Part shown: in pieces, positions 1 to 7,845 of the stretch
Layout: every line of letters begins with the position of its first letter
Position numbering within the stretch: position 1 is the stretch's first letter
Origin: an uncultured Lachnospiraceae bacterium
Lineage (GTDB): Bacteria; Bacillota; Clostridia; Lachnospirales; Lachnospiraceae
Direction of reading: 5' to 3'
Assembly (NCBI GenBank): GCA_958422845.1
Contig: CATZPU010000002.1
Location: 1-27,440 of the forward strand
DNA length: 27,440 nucleotides
Position numbers and translations under genes: made by a program
Notes under the pieces: generated by a model
What the model saw: the letters and a program-made list of their open reading frames with translations, nothing else
What the model was told of the DNA's origin: nothing
The model's database searches: none

Positions 1-197
1 TTTCCGGTAAGATAATGGAGCAGAATATCATGAGCATGATCCCGATTCTGATTCTTGCGTATATCAAGCTGAGTTCACCGGAATTTCTTGAAATAATGTA
101 TGGAAATATTACAGGGATATCGGTAATGGTGATCTGCTTTTTCATATATGTCGCGGCATATTTCTGGGGAAGAAAGATCGTGCGGATAGAGGTGTAG
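1..197 (+). CDS. TadB-like pilus assembly platform protein, C-terminal end (partial)
   Basis: This reading frame is open to the left edge (first full codon at base 3) and stops at 195-197, so only the last ~65 residues are present. Two hydrophobic stretches (around IPILILAYIKL and GISVMVICFFIYVAAYFWG) are followed by a short basic tail, which is how type II secretion F-domain (TadB/TadC) proteins end. In Tad systems this protein forms the inner-membrane platform on which the TadA ATPase drives Flp pilin assembly. The TadC-like gene starts 3 bases after the stop, as expected for paired tadB-tadC genes. The family call rests mainly on that context, because the fragment itself is short. The internal ATG at 15 is not a real start. 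Confidence 0.75.
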   Translation, partial: SGKIMEQNIMSMIPILILAYIKLSSPEFLEIMYGNITGISVMVICFFIYVAAYFWGRKIVRIEV

Positions 198-200
198 GGA

Positions 201-1574
201 TTGAACAGGATGAAAAATGCGGTGAAAGATACTTTTATACAGATGGGTGAGTTTCTGGTCAGAGTCCTTAAACTGGACGGATCGGGAAAGGGGAAGCTTG
301 GGCTGCAGCAGGAGATCGTGTCTTTGTCTGCCGGAAGAAAGTCGTCGGTCAGGGAATATTATGCGAAGAAAATAGCATGTTTTCTCGCGGTGCTGGTCGC
401 AGGTATGGCAGTTTCACTTATTTGCCTCTGCATTTATTTGCTAAGAGGTGAAGAAACAAAGATGCAGTCGGTCGTGCGCCCCGGCTATGGGGAAGGTGAC
501 AGAAAAGAATTATTGACGGTACATGTAGAAGGCGAGGGGGAGGACAGGGAGCTTGAGATACACGTTCAGGAGCGCAGATATACGGATGATGAAAAACAAA
601 GACTTCTTGACCGTGCGCTTTTGGAGCTTGAACAAAAGCTGCCCGGAGAAAATGATTCTCTCGATGAGGTGCGAAAGAATCTTGTGTTTCCTCAAAGCCT
701 TGCCGGCGGGGCGGTAAAGGCAAGCTTCCTGACGATCCCCTACGGAGTGATTGCAGAGGACGGAAGCCTGACAGGGTCTGAGGATGAAAACGGTACGCAG
801 GTAGAGATACAGGGAACTCTGACCTGCGCAGGCATGGAGACGGTGCATACGATGTTTGTAAAAGTGTTTCCGCCCAAGCTGCCGGAACAGGAACGTTTTA
901 TGCAGTCAGTCAGAAAGGAAGTGGAGCAGGCTGACTTAAGAGACAGCCATGAAGAGATGGTTGAGCTGCCCCGGAGAGTGGAGGACAGGGAACTTGAGTG
1001 GATCAGGAAAACAGAAAATCCATTCCCTGCAGTCTTTATGCTTACGCTTATACTGGCGCTTGGCGTCTGGATTGAGATGGACAGCGTGACACATAAGAGG
1101 GCGGAGGAGCGAAAAGGACAGCTTTTACTGGATTATCCTGATCTGATGTGGAAAATGACGATGCTGCTCGGAGCAGGACTTAGCATGAAAGGGATATTTA
1201 CGAGAATTTCGGATGAATATCTGAGAGAGAAAAAGAACAGCAAAAAGATGCGCCATGTTTATGAGGAGGTGACATATACGTGCCGCGAAATGCAAAGCGG
1301 TATACCGGAAGCACAGGCGTATGAGCGGTTTGGAAAGAGGTGTCAGCTGCCGGAATATATCAGGCTTGGCTCTGTTTTGTCACAGAACCTGAAGAAGGGA
1401 TCAAAAGGACTGACACAATTGCTGGAGACAGAAGCAGAGTCATCTTTGACAGACCGGAAAAATCATGCACGAAAGATAGGAGAACGCGCCGGTACGAAGC
1501 TGCTCTTTCCGATGATGCTCATGTTTGGAATCGTCCTCGTCATTCTCATGGTGCCGGCTTTTCTGTCATTTTAG
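201..1574 (+). CDS. TadC-like type II secretion F-family pilus assembly protein
   Basis: A 457-residue membrane protein, the likely second platform protein of the Tad pilus machine. Membrane segments lie near residues 57-81, 272-290 and 438-455. Between the first two is a ~190-residue charged domain, probably extracytoplasmic. The cytoplasmic part after the second segment (LLLDYPDLMWKMTMLLGAGLSMKG, then a helical stretch ending in the last membrane segment) is the recognisable F domain. TTG at 201 is chosen as start because GAGG at about 188-192 is well spaced from it; an in-frame ATG at 210 has a poorer site and would remove only three residues. It lies between the TadB-like end and the Flp pilin gene. 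The large insert between the first two helices is longer than in textbook TadC proteins. Confidence 0.8.
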   Translation: MNRMKNAVKDTFIQMGEFLVRVLKLDGSGKGKLGLQQEIVSLSAGRKSSVREYYAKKIACFLAVLVAGMAVSLICLCIYLLRGEETKMQSVVRPGYGEGDRKELLTVHVEGEGEDRELEIHVQERRYTDDEKQRLLDRALLELEQKLPGENDSLDEVRKNLVFPQSLAGGAVKASFLTIPYGVIAEDGSLTGSEDENGTQVEIQGTLTCAGMETVHTMFVKVFPPKLPEQERFMQSVRKEVEQADLRDSHEEMVELPRRVEDRELEWIRKTENPFPAVFMLTLILALGVWIEMDSVTHKRAEERKGQLLLDYPDLMWKMTMLLGAGLSMKGIFTRISDEYLREKKNSKKMRHVYEEVTYTCREMQSGIPEAQAYERFGKRCQLPEYIRLGSVLSQNLKKGSKGLTQLLETEAESSLTDRKNHARKIGERAGTKLLFPMMLMFGIVLVILMVPAFLSF

Positions 1575-1637
1575 GTAATCGGCAGGATATGGAGCAGGTT
1601 ACTATTTTAGTATGAAGGTATCGGAAAGGAGGAGCGT

Positions 1638-1805
1638 ATGTTTCATTTCAAGTCTTTTCTAAAGGAAGAGGAGGGCGTCGGAGTAGTTGAGATTATTCTG
1701 ATACTGGTTGTTCTTATCAGTCTCGTTCTGATCTTCAAGAGTCAGCTGACCAGTCTGGTCAAAAGTATTTTCGGTAAAATAGTAAGTCAGAGTAACAGTG
1801 TATAA
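1638..1805 (+). CDS. Flp1-family type IVb pilin, 55 residues
   Basis: A 55-codon gene behind a strong AAAGGAGGAGCG ribosome binding site. The protein has a short charged N-terminus with KEEEGVGVVE, then a ~20-residue hydrophobic helix rich in I, L and V, then a polar tail ending SQSNSV. That is the layout of the minimal Flp-type pilin: a glycine cleavage site, Glu at the fifth position of the mature protein, and a single alpha helix. The likely cleavage is after Gly13 or Gly15; cleavage after Gly13 puts Glu18 at +5. The prepilin peptidase encoded at 4541-5002 is the likely processing enzyme. It sits between the TadC-like gene and the DUF5702 gene and is the probable major pilus subunit. Confidence 0.88.
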   Translation: MFHFKSFLKEEEGVGVVEIILILVVLISLVLIFKSQLTSLVKSIFGKIVSQSNSV

Positions 1806-1814
1806 GGAGGGAAG

Positions 1815-3338
1815 ATGGACAGACGCGGACAAAAGGGTTCAATTACTGTATTTCTTTCTCTTGTATGTATATTGTTTCTCTCTTTGATCTGCGCTGCGGC
1901 AGAGTCTGCCAGAGTGCAGGGGGCAAAGGCACAGTCGGCAAATATAACAGGTATGGGAAATTTTTCGCTGCTTGCGGAGTTTGACCGGAAACTTCTTGAG
2001 AAGTACAATATTTTTTCGCTCGACGGAACATACGGAAGCGGTACTTTTAAGATCGCAAAGGTGAATGAAAGGCTGCAGCATTATATTTCTTACAATTCAG
2101 AGCCGAAAAAGGACGTATTTTCGCCGCTTGCCTTTGATCCCTGGCAGCTTTCTCTGACAGGGAGCGATGTGTCGGAGTATGCGCTTTTGACAGATCAAAA
2201 AGGAGAGGCGTTTTATCAGCAGGCAGTTTCTTATATGAAAGAAAATGCAGCAGTATTGGCGGCGGATGAACTTCTGGAGTATGCAAAAAGTAAGGATCGG
2301 ATAGAGACGTGGCAGAAAAAGTATGAGGAAAACAGGAAAACCAGTGACAGTCAGATGACGGAACTGGAAGCCCAAAAGCAGGAGAAGCTGAAAGAACTTG
2401 AATCTGAAGCACAGGAATCAGAGGAGACGGGGGCAGTGACCGCACCGGAAACACCGCAGAACAATCCGCTTAAGGAGATCTGGAAGCTTCAAAAGAAAAG
2501 TACGCTGTCGATCGTGACATGGGATAAGGAAATATCAGATAAGAGTATAAAGACAGGCGGGCTTCCGTCTAAAAGTCGGAACAAAAGCGGAAATATGAGA
2601 ATAGAAAAAGAGCATAAGGGGCTGATCTGCGACGTTTTGTTTCGAGAATATCTGCTGATGCATTTTCCGAATTTTCTAAGTGAAAACAAAGGAAACTCGC
2701 TTGATTATCAGGTGGAGTATATTTTAGGCGGGAAAAAGACGGATGAGGAGAATCTGAAACATACAGTCAACAGACTTTTGCTGCTTCGGGAAGGAATGAA
2801 TTATCTGTACTGTCTGCAAAGTCCGCAGATCAGTGCGCAGGCAGAAGGGCTTGCCGTTTCACTGACCGGATTTCTTGGAATTCCGGCGCTTACAGCAGCG
2901 ACAAAGCATGCACTCCTGCTTGCGTGGGCGTATGGCGAAAGTCTTGTAGATGTGCGTATTCTTCTGGACGATGGAAAAGTACCGCTTTTAAAGAACGAAG
3001 GCGCATGGGTGCTCTCCATAGAGAATCTGGGGCGCATCACAGAGGTACTGAAGGAAGGAGCAGGAAACAGCGGCGAAGGATTATCGTATGACGAATATTT
3101 GAGAATACTTTTGAATATGGGATTTGTTTCTTCTCAGAAAATGCGTGCGCTGGACATGATACAAGCAGAGCTTCAGCAGGAAGGTGCGGAAGAATTCAAG
3201 GCGCAGAACTGTATCGTGGCAGTAAAGACGAACACGTACTGGAATTGCCGTCCGGTGTTCTTTGGTCTGCCAAAGGCGGTGATGGGCATATCGGGGACGG
3301 ACGTTGCATTTGCGCAGGAGGGCAGTATGGCTTACTGA
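1815..3338 (+). CDS. DUF5702-type protein of the Tad pilus locus
   Basis: A 507-residue protein beginning 9 bases after the pilin stop, with an AAGGAGG site directly before ATG 1815. It has a single N-terminal membrane segment (about residues 9-28, after the motif GSITVFLSL) followed by a long soluble part that should lie outside the membrane. The start GSITVF..L resembles TadG/TadE-type pseudopilin N-termini. Residues ~160-205 are rich in K, E and Q and look coiled-coil. The arrangement matches the DUF5702 family as I know it beside Flp1 pilins in clostridia. Its function is unknown; a minor pilin or a tip or export partner is the reasonable inference. The family name is from memory of the N-terminal pattern, not a search. 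Confidence 0.7.
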   Translation: MDRRGQKGSITVFLSLVCILFLSLICAAAESARVQGAKAQSANITGMGNFSLLAEFDRKLLEKYNIFSLDGTYGSGTFKIAKVNERLQHYISYNSEPKKDVFSPLAFDPWQLSLTGSDVSEYALLTDQKGEAFYQQAVSYMKENAAVLAADELLEYAKSKDRIETWQKKYEENRKTSDSQMTELEAQKQEKLKELESEAQESEETGAVTAPETPQNNPLKEIWKLQKKSTLSIVTWDKEISDKSIKTGGLPSKSRNKSGNMRIEKEHKGLICDVLFREYLLMHFPNFLSENKGNSLDYQVEYILGGKKTDEENLKHTVNRLLLLREGMNYLYCLQSPQISAQAEGLAVSLTGFLGIPALTAATKHALLLAWAYGESLVDVRILLDDGKVPLLKNEGAWVLSIENLGRITEVLKEGAGNSGEGLSYDEYLRILLNMGFVSSQKMRALDMIQAELQQEGAEEFKAQNCIVAVKTNTYWNCRPVFFGLPKAVMGISGTDVAFAQEGSMAY

Positions 3339-3429
3339 AGCGTGTAAGGGAGCAATAAAAGCGCAATAAAAACGCGGCATAGTTTATCAGCAGGACAAAT
3401 AACAAAGAGAGAAAGCGGGGTGAAAAGGG

Positions 3430-4341
3430 GTGTTTCTGTATACCGGAAAAATAACAGGTATCTTTACAAATCCAATTCTGTGTTATCTAAGAAGAAAGGA
3501 AAAACTCTCTCCCCCTAAACCAAATGCGCGAAAACGGAATACAGGAATATCCCTTTTTGCTCCGCTTACCGCTTCTTTGACCGTAGAAGCCGCGTTGGTG
3601 GTACCGTTATTTCTGTTTTTTATGGTGGCGGCGATGCAGTATACGGCTGTGATGGGGACGGCAGCTAAATTTGGCGCATCACTTTCGGAAACCGGTAAGA
3701 ATATCGCAGTGGCGGCGTATGTCACAAAGTACGGAGGAAATGTGCAGGAAGTGCCGGAACTGGCGGCATCTGCGCTTTCAGCCGTATATGCGCAGGGAAA
3801 AGTAAGATCACAGGCAGGAGATACTTCTTCTGTAAAAAATATGAATATGCTTCTGTCCTCGTTTTTGCAGGACGAGGAGGAGATCGATCTGGTGTTGACC
3901 TACCAGATACGTTCACCGATAGGTTTTATAAAGCTGCCGGGGAATTTTTTTATTCAAAGAGCAAGAATTCGCGCGTGGACAGGACGCGTACCCACAGGAG
4001 AAGGAGATGAATCGGGCAATAAAGAGACGGGGGATGATTATGTCTATGTGACGGAGACGGGAGGCGTGTACCATGAGGATTCAGAGTGTACGCATTTAAG
4101 ATTATCAGTTCGCGCAGTAGATATTGGGGCTCTTGATACACTTCGCAACAGCAACGGAGCAATCTATCATAATTGTGAGCGATGTGCGAGAAGTCCGGGA
4201 AGCAGTACCGTCTATATCACAGAAGAAGGAAACCGTTATCACAATTCTATTAGCTGCAGCGGTCTGAAACGGACAGTACGGCAGGTATCAAGAGAGGAGC
4301 TAAACGGTATGCGTGTGTGTTCACGGTGTGGAAAACATTGA
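3430..4341 (+). CDS. TadE-like pseudopilin with a C-terminal tandem Cys/His module
   Basis: A 303-residue protein starting at GTG 3430; no ATG is available before the membrane helix, and GCGGGG stands about 8 bases upstream. About 48 N-terminal residues precede a TadE-like segment, SLTVEAALVVPLFLFF, whose Glu53 stands near the start of the helix as in pseudopilins. A globular part follows, with a charged linker near residues 185-203. The C-terminus (about 204-303) holds two related units: VYVTETGGVYH..C, then CERC; and VYITEEGNRYH..C, then CSRC. Each has a Tyr-His, a Cys and a CxxC, suggesting metal binding or disulfides. The prepilin peptidase gene follows about 200 bases later. A structural minor pilin is likely; the role of the tail is unknown. 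Confidence 0.75.
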   Translation: MFLYTGKITGIFTNPILCYLRRKEKLSPPKPNARKRNTGISLFAPLTASLTVEAALVVPLFLFFMVAAMQYTAVMGTAAKFGASLSETGKNIAVAAYVTKYGGNVQEVPELAASALSAVYAQGKVRSQAGDTSSVKNMNMLLSSFLQDEEEIDLVLTYQIRSPIGFIKLPGNFFIQRARIRAWTGRVPTGEGDESGNKETGDDYVYVTETGGVYHEDSECTHLRLSVRAVDIGALDTLRNSNGAIYHNCERCARSPGSSTVYITEEGNRYHNSISCSGLKRTVRQVSREELNGMRVCSRCGKH

Positions 4342-4540
4342 GCAGGACTGACGCTTCTGTGGATAAGAACAGAAAAAACACACAGGGAAACAGTACGAGG
4401 CTGCGGCAGAGTGTGAAAACACAGAAACGTATAAGCTGGCGATCAGGAGGAAACGCTGTCGTCGGCATGTGAAAGCATGCGGGGGTATGTCGTGGAGGTG
4501 TAAAGCGAAAGTATACAAAAAGCAGGGAGGAACAGGAGAT

Positions 4541-5002
4541 ATGTATCAGCGTATCGTAACAGGAATTTTCTTTACAATTTGTTCTGTTACAGACGTGAAG
4601 CGGAGGTGTATCTATAATCGTGATGCGTTTGTTTATTTTATATTGGCAGTAATAGGGCATATGGCGGTTATCCTGCATCTGTTTTTGAGTGATGGGGGGA
4701 CACAGGCGGCAATCGTGTGCAGAGGTGTCTTTGCAGGTCTGATTCCGGGAGGAGTATGTTTTTTAGTGTCGTGGTTAGGCAGACAGGGACTGGGGTACGG
4801 GGACAGTGTATTGATTCTGATCTGCGGAATTTCACTGGGCTTTTGGACATGTATGTGGATCGCATTTACTGCATTTTTCTGGGCAGGTATCTGGGCGGTG
4901 ATATTACTGTTAAAAAGAAGTGGAGAAGTTCGGAAGAGAGCTTTTCCTTTCGTACCGTTTTTGCTGCTGGGATATGTGATACAGGGATTTGGAGGCGCGT
5001 AA
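4541..5002 (+). CDS. A24-family prepilin peptidase (short CpaA/TadV type)
   Basis: A 153-residue, almost entirely hydrophobic protein. The two catalytic aspartates of the GxGD aspartyl peptidase family are visible: one in SVTDVKRR near the N-terminus and one in GYGDSV around the middle. The N-terminal methylase domain of the large PilD enzymes is absent, as is usual for TadV/CpaA peptidases. Start ATG 4541 is chosen for its GGGAGGAACAGGAG site; an upstream ATG at 4469 in the same frame would add a polar, unlikely leader. Its stop TAA touches the ATG of the next TadE-like gene, so the two are probably translationally linked. The predicted substrates are the Flp pilin and perhaps the two TadE-like proteins of this locus. 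Confidence 0.88.
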   Translation: MYQRIVTGIFFTICSVTDVKRRCIYNRDAFVYFILAVIGHMAVILHLFLSDGGTQAAIVCRGVFAGLIPGGVCFLVSWLGRQGLGYGDSVLILICGISLGFWTCMWIAFTAFFWAGIWAVILLLKRSGEVRKRAFPFVPFLLLGYVIQGFGGA

Positions 5003-5455
5003 ATGAAGAAAAAAGGTGTAATGAGGGGGAGCTATACGGTAGAGGCTGCAGTTTTGTTGTCTGTCATAGCTTTTGTGATGGCGGCGCTGATCCTTACTGC
5101 CTTTTATTTGCATGACCGTTCCGTATGCCAGAGTGCAGCATGCGAGGCGGCTGCGGCAGGAAATAATTTTTTTCTGCAAAAAGACCGCAGTACGGCGGCT
5201 GCGGAGGTAAAAAAACAGTTTAAGAAAGATCGTTTGCTTGGAAGCAGGGCTTTATCCGAAAACACTTCGGCAGGTAAAAAGGAAGTATCGGCGCAGTGGA
5301 AGGCTGTATACCCGATTCCTGGATTTGTTATGAAGTATTTTGCGGACAGCAGGCTTGTTATTCATGCTTCGTGGATATGCAGAAATGCTGATCCGGCAGG
5401 CGCGATCCGAAAAATAAGAGGGGCTGCAACTATGTTGACGGGAGGAGATACGTGA
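5003..5455 (+). CDS. TadE-like pseudopilin
   Basis: A 150-residue protein with the TadE-like N-terminus GSYTVEAAVLLSVIAFVMAALIL: a short basic leader, Thr-Val-Glu, then one membrane helix. A small extracytoplasmic domain follows, with two cysteines just after the helix (SVCQSAACEA) and one near the end. ATG 5003 follows the prepilin peptidase stop immediately, and GGAGG lies inside the end of that gene. Its own TGA overlaps the GTG of the FHA gene (GTGA at 5452-5455). Such tight packing supports a fixed stoichiometry within the pilus operon. TadE-family proteins are minor pilins needed for Tad pilus assembly. Confidence 0.82.
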   Translation: MKKKGVMRGSYTVEAAVLLSVIAFVMAALILTAFYLHDRSVCQSAACEAAAAGNNFFLQKDRSTAAAEVKKQFKKDRLLGSRALSENTSAGKKEVSAQWKAVYPIPGFVMKYFADSRLVIHASWICRNADPAGAIRKIRGAATMLTGGDT

Positions 5456-7104
5456 GGGCAGAATATAGAAGAGATTTGCAGAATAACTATCTGATCCTGC
5501 AATCAGACGAAGAAGAGGAGAGCGACAGTTATCAGCTTAGAATGGCACAGCAAAATGAGATTGCAGGTCTGCTTCCTTTTCATTGCGCCAGAAAAGATGG
5601 AGAGCTTCAGTTCTATTATGAGATTACGGCAAAACAGTCTGTGAGCAGTTTGTATGAAAAGCGTCTGATGAGCCGTATGGATATTCTGACTTTACTGGGC
5701 GGGCTCAGAGACACAATGGAGAATTTACAGAAGTATCTTCTGAATCCGCTGCATCTTGTATTTCATCCGGAGTATATTTATATGGATGTAGAGCGCAGAA
5801 ATGTATTTCTGTGTTATTTTTCAGAAGCGGATCAGGAGACCTCGATACTCGATCTGGCAGAATTTATATTGAAGCATCTTGACCATGAGGATAGATGTGC
5901 AGTTGTACTTGGCTACAGCTTTTACCAGAAAGCTTCGGAGGAAAACTTCAGTTTGTACAAAGCATTGAGAGAGCTTTTATTGGAAATGCGGAATGAAGAA
6001 GCTGCATTTGATATGGAAACAGCACAGATACAGCGGGTACAGCAGGATGCTTATGGACGGGATGTTTATGAGAGCGGGCAGGCAGAGCTTCACAAAGCGT
6101 ATACGGACGGACAGAAGGATTACGGCAGATCATATACGGATAATCAGAAAGAACACGGCGGAACCTATGCGGATAGTCGGAAAGAACGCGGCGGAGCATA
6201 TACAGATAATCGGAAGGAATGTGGCAAAGCATATACAGATAATCGGAAGGAATATGGCGAAACCTATGCGGATAGTCGGAAAGAACGCGGCGGAGCATAT
6301 ACAGATAATCGGAAAGAGTATGGAGAATCATATGCGGATAGTCGGAAAGAACGTGGCGGAACATATACAAATAATCGAAAAGAACGGAAGGAGTATGATA
6401 AACACGATACAGAAACGTATGAGGTGACGCACAAGCAACGAAGTGGAAAAAAACAGAAAAATCATGCAGATAAAAAAACAGACAGATTGTTTCGTATCAT
6501 ACATCCGGCGGTGCTGCTTTCCGGTTTGTTTTTGCTTGCGGTACTGGAGATTGTGTGTTATGCAGGAGGGCTTGGGCTGACAGAGGCAGGCGGGATATTT
6601 TTTTTAATAATTTCTCTGGAAATGCTGCTCAACAAATATCTTTTGAACAGGGGAAAGGAAAGGGAAAAAGCACAGTGGGTACAGGAAGAAGAGGAGGAAA
6701 TGTATCGTATTCTAAAGGAAGAAATGTATGAAATGCCGCAGGAGGAAGAAAGGATAGAACAGACACAGTATTTGAACAGCTTTTTGGGAGAGGGATGTCT
6801 GCGGCTGATCTCTGTGCAGACAGATGGAGGGAGCACCGTATTTCCTGATATTTGTCTGGATCGCCCGATTGTTTGTGTAGGCAAGCTAAAGGGTGAGGCA
6901 GATGTGATTCTGGATTCTCCTACAGTAAGCAGAGTACATGCGCGTTTGGAGGTAAAGGATGGCAAGTTTTTTGTAAAGGATATGAACAGCAGAAATGGAA
7001 CTTTCCATAATGGAAGGAGGCTTGCGCCGCAGGAACGGTGTGAGATTACAGTGGGCGACCGTATTTCATTTGCAGAGGCAGGGTATCAGGTGGTAAAGCT
7101 CTGA
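5452..7104 (+). CDS. DUF6382-type/FHA-domain membrane protein with an 11-residue repeat linker
   Basis: A 550-residue protein. Residues 1-170 match the DUF6382 type. The stretch around 97-123 (LLNPLHLVFHPEYIYMD, then NVFLCYF) reads like a degenerate protein-kinase catalytic loop. Residues 217-315 are nine 11-residue repeats of the form YTDNRKEYGES or YADSRKERGGA. Two membrane helices lie near 352-394. The C-terminus (about 480-550) is an FHA domain with Ser493-Arg494-x-His496 and Asn515-Gly516, the phosphothreonine-binding signature residues. The GTG start overlaps the previous stop and has GGAGGAGA upstream. The FHA domain should be cytoplasmic and recruit a threonine-phosphorylated partner. 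No Ser/Thr kinase is encoded in this window. The family label is from memory; the FHA call is firm. Confidence 0.82.
   Translation: MRAEYRRDLQNNYLILQSDEEEESDSYQLRMAQQNEIAGLLPFHCARKDGELQFYYEITAKQSVSSLYEKRLMSRMDILTLLGGLRDTMENLQKYLLNPLHLVFHPEYIYMDVERRNVFLCYFSEADQETSILDLAEFILKHLDHEDRCAVVLGYSFYQKASEENFSLYKALRELLLEMRNEEAAFDMETAQIQRVQQDAYGRDVYESGQAELHKAYTDGQKDYGRSYTDNQKEHGGTYADSRKERGGAYTDNRKECGKAYTDNRKEYGETYADSRKERGGAYTDNRKEYGESYADSRKERGGTYTNNRKERKEYDKHDTETYEVTHKQRSGKKQKNHADKKTDRLFRIIHPAVLLSGLFLLAVLEIVCYAGGLGLTEAGGIFFLIISLEMLLNKYLLNRGKEREKAQWVQEEEEEMYRILKEEMYEMPQEEERIEQTQYLNSFLGEGCLRLISVQTDGGSTVFPDICLDRPIVCVGKLKGEADVILDSPTVSRVHARLEVKDGKFFVKDMNSRNGTFHNGRRLAPQERCEITVGDRISFAEAGYQVVKL
6100..6396 (+). 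repeat. 33-bp in-frame tandem repeat, nine copies
   Basis: Nine consecutive 33-base units, each coding 11 residues, occupy the linker of the FHA gene. They alternate between a YTDNRKEYG-like and a YADSRKERGG-like form, giving a 66-base higher-order unit in the middle copies. All indels of whole units keep the frame. The encoded peptide is hydrophilic with mixed charge (R, K, E, D) and a regularly spaced Tyr at the first position. Near-identity between copies suggests recent expansion by slippage or recombination. Confidence 0.92.
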
Positions 7105-7207
7105 GGCGGTAAGAACTTTTTGGTTGTAAAGGATGGAGGCAGCAGGTATAATAGGGCGTATGATAAGCGGCACAGTCTATATAGTGCGTCGCAGAAAGGA
7201 TGGTCTT

Positions 7208-7834
7208 ATGCAGGAGTTCCTATCGTTCATACGTACCAGACAGCCGGTGAATCTGCTCATTGTGGCTGCGAATATAGTTGTCTTTATCGTACTCAGTATC
7301 ATGGGAGATACACAGGATGCATGGTTTATGGCTACCCACGGGGCATGTTATACGCCATTTGTGTTGGAATACGGAGAATATTACCGCCTGTTTACGTGTA
7401 TGTTTTTGCATTTTGGAATAGAGCATTTATTTTATAATATGCTGCTTCTGATCTTTGTCGGAGATACGCTGGAGAAGGTGGCAGGCAAGGTTCGCTATCT
7501 TCTGATCTATATCATCGGAGGACTTGCGGGAAATATTGTGTCTGTCTGGGCAGGAATGGGCAGCGCAGAATATGCCGTGTCCGCGGGCGCCTCAGGAGCG
7601 ATTTTTGCAGTGATCGGCGCCCTGATCTGGATCGTGCTGCGGAATAAAGGAAGACTGGAAGGATATTCAAGCCAGAGACTGGTCTTGATGGCGGGATTAT
7701 CTGTTGTAAACGGATTGACGGAGACAGGAATCGATAATTGGGCGCATATCGGAGGACTGGCAGGCGGTTTTTTACTGGCACTTTTGCTGTATCGGAAGAA
7801 GGCAGGAGCGATGCAAAAAGAGTCGGAAGTTTGA
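7208..7834 (+). CDS. Rhomboid-family intramembrane serine protease
   Basis: A 208-residue protein with about six membrane helices. The catalytic serine is in GASG (Ser129) and the catalytic histidine in NWAHIGG (His180). The helix 2 motif HLFYN (His73, Asn77) that stabilises the oxyanion is also present. These residues define an active rhomboid that cleaves membrane helices. ATG 7208 is chosen because AGAAAGGA stands 7 bases upstream; ATG 7133 in the same frame lacks a good site and would add 25 residues. It lies about 100 bases after the FHA gene on the same strand and converges with the kinase gene. A role in trimming pilus proteins is a guess from position only. Confidence 0.9.
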   Translation: MQEFLSFIRTRQPVNLLIVAANIVVFIVLSIMGDTQDAWFMATHGACYTPFVLEYGEYYRLFTCMFLHFGIEHLFYNMLLLIFVGDTLEKVAGKVRYLLIYIIGGLAGNIVSVWAGMGSAEYAVSAGASGAIFAVIGALIWIVLRNKGRLEGYSSQRLVLMAGLSVVNGLTETGIDNWAHIGGLAGGFLLALLLYRKKAGAMQKESEV

Positions 7835-7845
7835 GGCACGGACTT

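Noticed and set aside
4342..4540. A possible extra gene or decayed gene in the 200-base gap before the prepilin peptidase.
   Set aside because: The in-frame extension from 4469 has a polar, Cys-rich composition unlike a peptidase N-terminus, and no other frame has a ribosome site.
6100..6396. Regular ~33-base repeats that could suggest a CRISPR array.
   Set aside because: The units are contiguous, have no unique spacers and encode an in-frame linker within a clear gene.
5948..6427. Long open frames on both strands over the FHA-gene repeat.
   Set aside because: A 33-base repeat keeps all frames open if one unit lacks stops. These frames have no ribosome sites and consist only of repeat translations.
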